A stretch of 34,664 nucleotides of DNA from CBDHHC01 sp050633205 (GTDB lineage: Bacteria > Pseudomonadota > Alphaproteobacteria > Rhizobiales > CBDHHC01), in NCBI GenBank assembly GCA_050633205.1, contig JBOEGA010000056.1:1-34664 (forward strand), in the 5' to 3' direction. Made by a program: the position numbers and the translations under genes. The notes under the pieces are model-generated. The model was not told where the DNA came from. It saw only the letters and a program-made list of their open reading frames with translations, and did not search any database. Shown here in pieces: positions 16,490 through 22,905 of this stretch. Every line of letters begins with the position of its first letter. Positions within the stretch are counted from its first letter, which is position 1.

Positions 16490-16891
16490 TCAGGCTTTCG
16501 GATTAGCAGAGATAATTACGAAAGCCTGAGCTAACGGAAAATCATCTGTTATAGTCAGATCAACCTGAGGCTCAAAACCTTCCGGGATCAGCTTATCCAG
16601 TATTCGCTTTGCACCACCGGTAAGTTCCATAACAGGCTTACCGGAAGGCAGACTTACCACTCCCATATCTGTCCAGAAAACACCCTGCCCTATCCCTGTA
16701 CCAAGCGCTTTTGAACAGGCCTCTTTCGCCGCAAACCGCTTTGCATATGATGCTATGGTACTGTGCCGACGCTCACTTTTCTCGCGCTCCTGCTCAGTAA
16801 AAATACGCTTAAGGAAACGCTCTCCGTATCGTTCAATAGATTTTTCTATGCGACGTATATCAATTAAATCATTTCCCAGACCAATGATCAT
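16490..16891 (-). CDS. acpS: Holo-[acyl-carrier-protein] synthase
   Basis: A 133-residue phosphopantetheinyl transferase that attaches the 4'-phosphopantetheine arm of CoA to acyl carrier protein. The two metal-binding signatures are intact: GLGNDLIDIRRIE (Asp8) at the N-terminus and KRFAAKEACSKALG (Glu57). Length is normal. The ATG at 16891 has GGAAA about 6 bases upstream and lies 18 bases after the pdxJ stop, so both are co-transcribed. The last codons contain a 10-base inverted repeat (16491-16528). The gene ends 16 bases from the convergent chemoreceptor gene. Confidence 0.96.
   Translation of the reverse strand: MIIGLGNDLIDIRRIEKSIERYGERFLKRIFTEQEREKSERRHSTIASYAKRFAAKEACSKALGTGIGQGVFWTDMGVVSLPSGKPVMELTGGAKRILDKLIPEGFEPQVDLTITDDFPLAQAFVIISANPKA
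16491..16528. other. Inverted repeat at the convergent acpS / chemoreceptor junction
   Basis: CAGGCTTTCG (16491-16500) and CGAAAGCCTG (16519-16528) form a perfect 10-base stem with an 18-base loop, inside the last codons of acpS and just past the chemoreceptor stop. No T-run follows on either strand, so if it stops transcription it does so inefficiently; it may instead protect 3' ends. Confidence 0.45.
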
Positions 16892-16909
16892 AATATTTCC
16901 ACTACCTGT

Positions 16910-17656
16910 TCAGCGGCGCGCTTCATCCATACACTGCTTAAATTTCATAACAACATTCTGCATTCCGTCAAAAATGGACTCAGCAATGAGAAAATGCCCG
17001 ATATTAAGTTCCACAACCTGCGGGATACTCGCAACTGGTTTAACATTTTCGAAGGTAAGGCCATGCCCGGCATGAACTTCCAGCCCGGCCCCAGCGGCCT
17101 GAGAAGCCCCCGCAATAATGCGGTCAAGTTCAGCAAGCTCCGCAGCTTTATCTCCGTCAAGCCCTGCATGACAATATGTGCCTGTATGTAGCTCGACGAT
17201 ATCAGCACCCAACTCAGCCGACATATCTATCTGCGCTTCATCAGGATCTATAAAAAGAGAGGCTCTGATACCTTCTCCTTTCAGTCTTTTAATAATTTCA
17301 CGCAGTTTCGCAGAATTACCAGTAACATTCAGCCCACCTTCAGTTGTCAGCTCTTCACGTTTTTCAGGAACGATACAACACGCATTAGGCCTGTTCTGCA
17401 AAGCTATCTGCAACATTTCATCTGTAGCTGCCATCTCAAAATTCAGAGGCTTTGAAATACTCTGCTTTAAACGGACGATATCATCATCTCTTATATGGCG
17501 GCGGTCCTCACGCAGATGAGCTGTAATTCCATCCGCACCCGCCTCAATTGCAAGCAGTGCAGCTCGCACAGGATCAGGGTAATTAACCCCTCTTGCATTA
17601 CGCACAGTTGCAACATGATCGATATTTACTCCAAGGCGAAGCAAATCAGAAGACAT
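16910..17656 (-). CDS. pdxJ: Pyridoxine 5'-phosphate synthase
   Basis: A 248-residue TIM-barrel enzyme that condenses 1-deoxyxylulose 5-phosphate with 3-amino-2-oxopropyl phosphate to pyridoxine 5'-phosphate, the ring-forming step of the DXP-dependent vitamin B6 route. Recognisable segments: LGVNIDHVATVRNARG, GADGITAHLREDRRHI, LNFEMAAT, PEKREELTTEGGLNV, SLFIDPD, VELHTGTYC, EVHAGHGLTFENV and ELNIGHFLIAESIF. The ATG at 17656 is chosen over an upstream TTG because GGAGA lies 6-7 bases before it. It lies between rsh (26-base gap) and acpS (18-base gap) in an order common in alphaproteobacteria. Confidence 0.97.
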   Translation of the reverse strand: MSSDLLRLGVNIDHVATVRNARGVNYPDPVRAALLAIEAGADGITAHLREDRRHIRDDDIVRLKQSISKPLNFEMAATDEMLQIALQNRPNACCIVPEKREELTTEGGLNVTGNSAKLREIIKRLKGEGIRASLFIDPDEAQIDMSAELGADIVELHTGTYCHAGLDGDKAAELAELDRIIAGASQAAGAGLEVHAGHGLTFENVKPVASIPQVVELNIGHFLIAESIFDGMQNVVMKFKQCMDEARR

Positions 17657-17682
17657 AGTATTCTCCAAAAAACTGGTAGCAA

Positions 17683-19926
17683 TTACTGGTAGTGCCGTCC
17701 TGCCTGGCTGACAACATCAACCTGCTTCAGGCCATTAATGATATCATTCAAATGCTTTATATCCCAGACCTCAACATCTATAAGCATTTTTGAAAAGTCA
17801 GGAACATTTGTTTCTATCTTCAGGTTTAGAATATTTCCGGCAAAATCACCAATAATCTGAGTAATCCGCGCTAGTGTTCCAGGCTCATTCAATCCTGTTA
17901 CATCAATTTGCGCCGGAAAGCGTTCGTTGTTATTTTCATCAATATCCCAGGTCACATCAACCCAGCGCTCAGGCTGGTTCTCAAATTCAGCCAGTTTCAT
18001 CGAATGTATCGGATATATTGTAATACCTTCACCTGATGTGAGAATACCAACAATACGGTCTCCCGGAACAGCACCACCACTGGCAAACTGTACTGGCAGG
18101 TCACTCTGCTGTCCCCTGATTGGAACACCACTATCGACACCATTCGCTGCACCTTCCGGCGCATCCATATTTCTGAACTTCAGACCGATTGCTTTTTTGA
18201 AACTGAACCAGCCCTCTTCCTTACGCTGAACCCTTCTGCGTTTTGGACTGGTAGGCTTGGCAACATCTGGATAAAGTGCTGCAATAACATCCTCAGAACT
18301 CAACTCCCCACGACCAACGGCTGACAGAACTTCAATAACACTGTTCTGTATCAGGCGAGGAAGAGCTTTTTCCAGCATCTCTTCTGAATAATTTTCATCT
18401 ATTTCAAGCAATACACGACGAAGGATCTGGCGCCCAAGTTCTCCATATTGCCTACGGATAGCTTCCCTGGTTGCTCTGCGAATTGCAGACCTTGCCTTAC
18501 CGGTTACTGCAATTGCTTCCCACGCAGGAGGAGGTGTCTGCGCTTTTGAAGTGATAATCTCCACCTCATCACCATTCTGCAATTCACTAACAAGCGGCAC
18601 ATGACTTCCATTAACTTTACAGCCAATGCAACTATTACCAACATCGGTATGAACTGCATAGGCAAAGTCAATAGGCACAGCTCCTGACGGCAATGCAACC
18701 AAAGCTCCCTTCGGAGTAAAACAGAACACCTGGTCCCTGAATAATTCCAGCTTGGTATGCTCAAGAAATTCTTCTGAGTTATCACCTTCGAGAAGCATAT
18801 CTACAAGCTGGCGCAGCCACCTGTATGCATTGCTTTCCTGTGTCCGGTGAATAGCCTGCCTGGAAACATCTTCATCCACGCCATTCATTTTGGTTTCATC
18901 TTTGTAGAGCGTATGTGCAGCAACACCATATTCTGCAATATGATGCATCTGCATCGTACGTATCTGCAGCTCTACACGCTGATGCCCCGGACCAACAATC
19001 GTGGTATGCAGAGACTGATAATCGTTCTGCTTGGGGTTAGAAATATAATCTTTAAAACGCCCCGGAACAACACGCCAGATTGTATGGATAACGCCAAGTG
19101 CCTGATAGCAGTCAGGGCGTTGATTAACCACAACACGGAAACCAAAAATGTCGGAAAGCTGTTCAAATGCAACCTGTTTCCGTTCAATCTTTCTCCATAT
19201 TGAGTAAGGCTTTTTCTCCCGGCCAGATACTTTAGCCTCAATACCAGCGTCCTTCAGATGCCTTGTTAATTCAGCAGAAATAGTTTCAATAAACTCTTTA
19301 TTCCGCGCCCGCATTTCATCAAGACGTTCAGCAAGATTCTTATATGATTCCGGCTGCAACCAGCGGAAAGAAAGATCTTCCAGCTCTTCCCGCAGCCACT
19401 GCATACCCATTCGCCCTGCTAGCGGAGCATATATCTCCATAGTCTCTTTTGCGATACGCTGCCTTGAGCTTTCCTTCATATGCTCAATAGTTCGCATATT
19501 ATGCAGACGATCAGCTAGTTTAACCAATAGAACCCGAATATCACTTGTTATCGCAATAAGCAGCTTGCGGAAATTTTCAGCTTGCTTGGCTTCTCTTGTA
19601 ACCAGATCAAGTTTTTTGATTTTTGTAAGGCCGTCAACCAGAGCACCGATCTCCGGGCCAAACTTTTCATCAATTTCTGCCCGGGTGGCATCAGTATCTT
19701 CTATGGTATCGTGAAGTAATGCCGTTGCAATTGTAGCATCATCCAACTTGAGGTCAGTCAGAATGGCAGCTACTTCCAGAGGGTGAGAAAAAAAAGGGTC
19801 GCCCGAGGCCCGCTTCTGATGTCCGTGGGCCTGCATTGCATATACATATGCTTTATTTAAAAGATCCTCATTAGCCTGAGGATCATAACTAAGAACTCGT
19901 TCAACCAGTTCGTATTGCCGCATCAT
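17683..19926 (-). CDS. rsh: Bifunctional (p)ppGpp synthetase/hydrolase, RelA/SpoT homolog
   Basis: A 747-residue stringent-response enzyme. Domains in order: HD-type hydrolase with HDTIED at 72-77 and LLVKLADRLHNMRT (about 133-146); synthetase with SIWRKIERK, DIFGFRVVV, RFKDYISNPKQNDYQSLHTT (about 290-310), where R-F-K-D is the charge signature of bifunctional Rel/SpoT proteins; TGS domain (about 395-455, FCFTPKGALVALPSGAVPID); a helical region; and a C-terminal ACT domain (about 670-745, RFPAQIDVTGLNEPGTLARI). It makes and destroys (p)ppGpp in response to starvation. The intact HD motif shows that it can hydrolyse, as needed where one enzyme does both jobs. It lies downstream of rpoZ, whose omega product helps RNA polymerase to bind ppGpp in other proteobacteria. 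Confidence 0.97.
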   Translation of the reverse strand: MMRQYELVERVLSYDPQANEDLLNKAYVYAMQAHGHQKRASGDPFFSHPLEVAAILTDLKLDDATIATALLHDTIEDTDATRAEIDEKFGPEIGALVDGLTKIKKLDLVTREAKQAENFRKLLIAITSDIRVLLVKLADRLHNMRTIEHMKESSRQRIAKETMEIYAPLAGRMGMQWLREELEDLSFRWLQPESYKNLAERLDEMRARNKEFIETISAELTRHLKDAGIEAKVSGREKKPYSIWRKIERKQVAFEQLSDIFGFRVVVNQRPDCYQALGVIHTIWRVVPGRFKDYISNPKQNDYQSLHTTIVGPGHQRVELQIRTMQMHHIAEYGVAAHTLYKDETKMNGVDEDVSRQAIHRTQESNAYRWLRQLVDMLLEGDNSEEFLEHTKLELFRDQVFCFTPKGALVALPSGAVPIDFAYAVHTDVGNSCIGCKVNGSHVPLVSELQNGDEVEIITSKAQTPPPAWEAIAVTGKARSAIRRATREAIRRQYGELGRQILRRVLLEIDENYSEEMLEKALPRLIQNSVIEVLSAVGRGELSSEDVIAALYPDVAKPTSPKRRRVQRKEEGWFSFKKAIGLKFRNMDAPEGAANGVDSGVPIRGQQSDLPVQFASGGAVPGDRIVGILTSGEGITIYPIHSMKLAEFENQPERWVDVTWDIDENNNERFPAQIDVTGLNEPGTLARITQIIGDFAGNILNLKIETNVPDFSKMLIDVEVWDIKHLNDIINGLKQVDVVSQAGRHYQ

Positions 19927-20008
19927 GCCTATTATATCCTCACAGCGGAATTACAATTGCCGAGAGGAAATCCGCCATGCATTATTATTATAAAAACTTG
20001 CACTCAGA

Positions 20009-20048
20009 TATTAGCACCTTCGATCTGGAAATCAAAGAGATGCTAATA
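20009..20048 (-). other. Possible hairpin in the rpoZ-rsh intergenic leader
   Basis: TATTAGCA (20009-20016) and TGCTAATA (20041-20048) form a perfect 8-base stem with a 24-base loop that could pair further (GATC/GGAAATC region). On the minus strand it sits 83-122 bases upstream of the rsh start. No T-run follows directly, so it is a weak terminator at best; it could be a leader structure for rsh. Confidence 0.35.
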
Positions 20049-20106
20049 ACTTTCCATACAAAATGCATATAAGGATCTGCATAAGACTAAACCAGTGCGC
20101 CTGGCT

Positions 20107-20520
20107 CTATCGTCCTCTTGAAGAAGCATTTGAAAGATCCGGCGGCGAAATGCTCTCAAGACCCCTTAGCAGATCTTCCTCAGTCATACGGTCTATAACA
20201 GCAGAATCATTGGAAGGGCTGTCCTGACCAATAGTAGGTCCTCTCGATTCAGACGTAAGTACCGGCACAGCTTCTGGCTCCGGCTCATCAACCTCAACAT
20301 ATTTTTGCATTGAGTGAATGAGGTCTTCTTTAACGTCTTCCGGATCAACAGTCTCGTCAGCAATCTCACGAAGCGCTACAACAGGGTTTTTATCATTGTC
20401 ACGCTCTACCGTAATTGGTGAACCTGCGGAAATTGATCTTGCTCTGTGACTTGCCAACAATACAAGCTCAAAACGGTTTGTAACCTTATCTACGCAGTCC
20501 TCAACGGTAACGCGGGCCAT
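20107..20520 (-). CDS. rpoZ: RNA polymerase omega subunit
   Basis: A 137-residue omega subunit, which assists folding and assembly of the beta' subunit. The conserved core is at the N-terminus: MARVTVEDCVDKVTNRFELV followed by LLASHRARSI, then a VALREIADETV segment near residues 50-65. An acidic, serine/proline-rich tail of about 70 residues, longer than in E. coli (91 residues in total), is common in alphaproteobacteria and probably flexible. The ATG at 20520 is chosen over an upstream TTG (20526) because GAGGA precedes it at the right spacing. It has its own promoter (20555-20583) and may read through into rsh after 180 bases. Confidence 0.96.
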   Translation of the reverse strand: MARVTVEDCVDKVTNRFELVLLASHRARSISAGSPITVERDNDKNPVVALREIADETVDPEDVKEDLIHSMQKYVEVDEPEPEAVPVLTSESRGPTIGQDSPSNDSAVIDRMTEEDLLRGLESISPPDLSNASSRGR

Positions 20521-20554
20521 GTGCAATCCTCATTCTGTCTGGAAATCAGCTCGC

Positions 20555-20583
20555 ATTGTAATTAATGAAGCTTACTAAATCAA
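20555..20583 (-). promoter_or_regulatory. Predicted rpoZ promoter
   Basis: On the minus strand TTGATT (20583-20578), a 17-base spacer and TACAAT (20560-20555), four and five matches to the sigma-70 consensus. Transcription would begin near 20548, about 28 bases before the rpoZ ATG. Confidence 0.55.
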
Positions 20584-20615
20584 TAGCTTTATACTGATTC
20601 CAGTACAAAAAAACA

Positions 20616-21164
20616 TTAAACAATCCTTATTATCCCTCCACCGGCGCTTCTGACTGCTTTTTCAGCAGTTTTATTGAGCTCCATAGCCGTCTTCCCCAGA
20701 ACAGGATGACGCCATTCCGGCAATATATCAACGAGAGGGCTCAAGACAAAAGGGCGTTTATGAGCCTGCGAATGAGGTATATTGAGATCACCACACCTCA
20801 CGGCCAGGGGTGTCTGCGTCTTCACATCCCAGTTAAGCACCTGCTTGTTATAGGAAATTATATCCAGATCCAGTGTTCTGGCAGACCAAGGCCTTCCATA
20901 GCCTCTGCGACCGCTTTTTCGTTCAACCTGCTTAAGTTTCCTCAATAATGATAAAGGTGACAGAGCTGTATCCATAATCAGGACTGAATTCAAATATACA
21001 CCCTGCCTGGAAGCCCCAAGTGCTATACTTTCATAAACAGGCGCAACTTGCTGTATCCTTATATTGTAGCCCTCAAGAGAAGATATCGAAAATTTGAGAA
21101 AGCTGCTGCTGCCCGAAGATAGCGGACCAAGATTTGAACCCAGAGCTATAATTGCACGTCCCAT
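20616..21164 (-). CDS. folK: 2-amino-4-hydroxy-6-hydroxymethyldihydropteridine diphosphokinase
   Basis: A 182-residue kinase that transfers pyrophosphate from ATP to hydroxymethyl-dihydropterin in folate synthesis. Signatures: IALGSNLG at residues 5-12, PVYES, YLNSVLIMDT (LNxV), RRGYGRPWSARTLDLDIISY (the RxxxRPxxxRTLDLDI signature, about 85-110) and IPHSQAHKRPFVLSPLVDI (about 128-148). Length is slightly above the E. coli enzyme. The gene starts an rpoZ-ward series on the minus strand and is divergent from the NYN nuclease across a 780-base gap. An 89-base gap with the rpoZ promoter separates it from rpoZ. Confidence 0.95.
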   Translation of the reverse strand: MGRAIIALGSNLGPLSSGSSSFLKFSISSLEGYNIRIQQVAPVYESIALGASRQGVYLNSVLIMDTALSPLSLLRKLKQVERKSGRRGYGRPWSARTLDLDIISYNKQVLNWDVKTQTPLAVRCGDLNIPHSQAHKRPFVLSPLVDILPEWRHPVLGKTAMELNKTAEKAVRSAGGGIIRIV

Positions 21165-21384
21165 TTCAACTTTCCGAATCTTAAGGAACAGGATTTTTCC
21201 CAGTATTACCTTTGTAAAGTAAGTAAATGCAATTGAATTCTAACCCTAATCTAATCATTTCGTATTGTATGCAATCTTGAGAATTCTACGAAAATGTGTA
21301 TAATTACTATGGTGCGACTTTGTGTACATACTATGCCACATTTCGATCAAATACATATTGTATCCGTTTAATTTTACAGGAATC

Positions 21385-21465
21385 AAAGATATTATAGAGT
21401 ATTATTACATATCTTTGGGTGAATACTAAAGTATCCTTCAGGGTTGTTTTTCAATCCTGTTTGTT
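21385..21465 (+). ncRNA. Candidate small RNA (three successive hairpins)
   Basis: In order: AAAGATAT (21385-21392) pairs with ATATCTTT (21409-21416); ATACT (21423-21427) with AGTAT (21430-21434); CAGGGTTG (21439-21446) with CAATCCTG (21452-21459, one G-U pair), followed by a short T-rich tail. The last hairpin looks like a modest intrinsic terminator. There is no match to a known RNA family that I recognise, and no clear promoter, so this is only a candidate. Confidence 0.25.
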
Positions 21466-21543
21466 AATTCAGTTCAGTCCACCCTTAACAGGCAAGTGAG
21501 GCCCGAAAAATTCTGATTAAACCTTGAATACTACTACGCACAA

Positions 21544-21560
21544 GACAACATTATGTTGTC
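21544..21560. promoter_or_regulatory. 17-base palindrome, possible operator
   Basis: GACAACAT-T-ATGTTGTC is a perfect palindrome with 8-base arms around a single central base, in the middle of the folK/NYN gap. Too tight for an RNA hairpin, it fits a dimeric DNA-binding protein. The regulator is unknown. Confidence 0.4.
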
Positions 21561-21798
21561 GTTAACTTACTTTAATGAACATAGTTTCTTTATAGGATAA
21601 CCGTGTTCAACTATAAAATCGCCCGAATGGATGTCAGCGTTCAGTTGACATTATAAACGCAGTTTACTATTTTTCGTTTATGTATCAGAGTATTATGTGA
21701 AATCATCGTGTAATAACAAGCGCAGAGTTATAGATTTGCAGCTGTGCCCAACACTAACCAGCGCAATGAAAAGACAATAAATTTCAGTGACTTTATTT

Positions 21799-21827
21799 TT
21801 GACATAACAGTTTTGCAGTAGTATAAA
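21799..21827 (+). promoter_or_regulatory. Near-consensus sigma-70 promoter of the NYN gene
   Basis: A perfect TTGACA (21799-21804), exactly 17 bases, then TATAAA (21822-21827). Transcription would begin near 21834, giving a leader of about 110 bases before the NYN ATG at 21945. Confidence 0.72.
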
Positions 21828-21944
21828 AACTGATTACTCCAAGGATAAGGAAATTATCAATAGTAAAGCTGAAGTAATAGATAATTAAACGTTTTACTGT
21901 AGACAGATGATTTACGTATACTTAAAATAATTAAGGATGTTCAG

Positions 21945-22568
21945 ATGATATTTTATAAGAGTGAAAGAATAGCACTATTTATTGATGGTGCAAATCTTTA
22001 CGCTACAGCAAAATCGCTCGGTTTTGATATTGACTATAAAAGACTATTAAAAGTATTTCGTGACAGAGGGCAGCTTATCAGAGCATATTACTATACTGCC
22101 CTTGCCGAAGATCAGGAATATTCATCAATAAGACCTTTGATAGACTGGCTTGATTACAACGGCTATACTATGATCACCAAGCCGACTAAAGAATTCACTG
22201 ATGCCTCCGGACGCCGCAAGGTTAAGGGAAATATGGATATTGAGCTTGCCGTTGATGCAATGGAACTCTCTGAACATCTTGATCACATTGTTTTGTTCTC
22301 TGGTGACGGTGACTTCAGATCACTGGTCGAAGCCCTTCAGCATAAAGGTAAACGTGTAAGCGTCGTCTCAACTTTACGCACACAACCTCCGATGGTTGCA
22401 GATGAACTTCGCAGACAGGCAGATTGTTTTATTGATATCAATACCCTGAAAGATCAGATCGGGCGCGATGATGCTGGTGGAACCGAAGTTACCCCTGGCG
22501 CTCCTGCCTATGGTGAATACAGTGACGAATATGAAGATGAGTATGACGACTACCCGCAGGATGCTTAG
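21945..22568 (+). CDS. LabA/NYN-domain (DUF88) putative RNase
   Basis: A 207-residue protein of the LabA/DUF88 branch of the NYN family, a PIN-like nuclease fold. The acidic active-site residues are seen: Asp14 in ALFIDGANLY, Asp98 and Asp104 in GNMDIELAVDAM, and Asp121/Asp123 in LFSGDGDFRSLVEAL. These would hold a divalent metal for RNA cleavage. Residues about 130-170 finish the fold (GKRVSVVSTL, ADELRRQADCFIDI). The last 25 residues form a tyrosine/acidic tail (EYSDEYEDEYDDYP), possibly a protein-contact segment. The ATG at 21945 has AAGGAT 8 bases upstream. In alphaproteobacteria this gene commonly lies near folK/rpoZ/rsh; here it is divergent from folK and has its own strong promoter and terminator. 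The RNA target is unknown. Confidence 0.93.
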   Translation: MIFYKSERIALFIDGANLYATAKSLGFDIDYKRLLKVFRDRGQLIRAYYYTALAEDQEYSSIRPLIDWLDYNGYTMITKPTKEFTDASGRRKVKGNMDIELAVDAMELSEHLDHIVLFSGDGDFRSLVEALQHKGKRVSVVSTLRTQPPMVADELRRQADCFIDINTLKDQIGRDDAGGTEVTPGAPAYGEYSDEYEDEYDDYPQDA

Positions 22569-22905
22569 TAGTCTCTCGCTTTCTCATCTGATACTTACAA
22601 AAATTAGCCGGCTGGTTCTGGTATTATACAGCAGAACCTTAAGCATATGACGGGATAAGGGTATTGAACAAAATGCAGCTCTGCATTTGTTCTATATTTT
22701 TATTCCTGTGAATTAAAAGCCTCTCTTTATCCGCTCGGCAATAATACTTTTATTGCTCCCCCCTTCTACTTCTCCAGATCAGACAATTTGCAGTGAAAGA
22801 TGCCATGCCTAATTATGGAGAGAGTGTCTTTACAAAATAAAATACGCCTAAGCGGAGAGGTAATAAACCACTCCAAACTTAAGCAAAAGGACTGTCAACG
22901 GTATA
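22569..22905. other. Convergent intergenic region between the NYN and AsmA-like genes
   Basis: Holds the NYN terminator (22666-22702) and an additional 7-base inverted repeat, GGTTCTG (22614-22620) with CAGAACC (22632-22638). No gene and no clear terminator for the AsmA-like gene on the minus strand were found. Confidence 0.55.
22666..22702 (+). terminator. Terminator of the NYN gene
   Basis: GAACAAAATGCAG (22666-22678) pairs with CTGCATTTGTTC (22681-22692), 12 base pairs with one bulged A, followed by a T-rich tract TATATTTTTATT. The apical loop must open by a few bases. Confidence 0.75.

Larger units (their letters stand above)
21165..21944. other. Long AT-rich intergenic region between folK and the NYN gene
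   Basis: No protein gene is supported across these 780 bases. Contents that can be pointed to: the folK upstream region, a series of three hairpins ending in a terminator-like one (21385-21465), the palindrome GACAACATTATGTTGTC (21544-21560), a weak promoter-like pair TTGACA / TATTTT (21645-21673), and a near-consensus promoter (21799-21827) for the NYN gene. This is unusually long for this compact window and may hide a small RNA. Confidence 0.6.

Noticed and set aside
21604..21657. 17-codon ORF with GTG start after AGGATAACC
   Set aside because: Plausible ribosome site but very short, no signal or hydrophobic character, and no other support.
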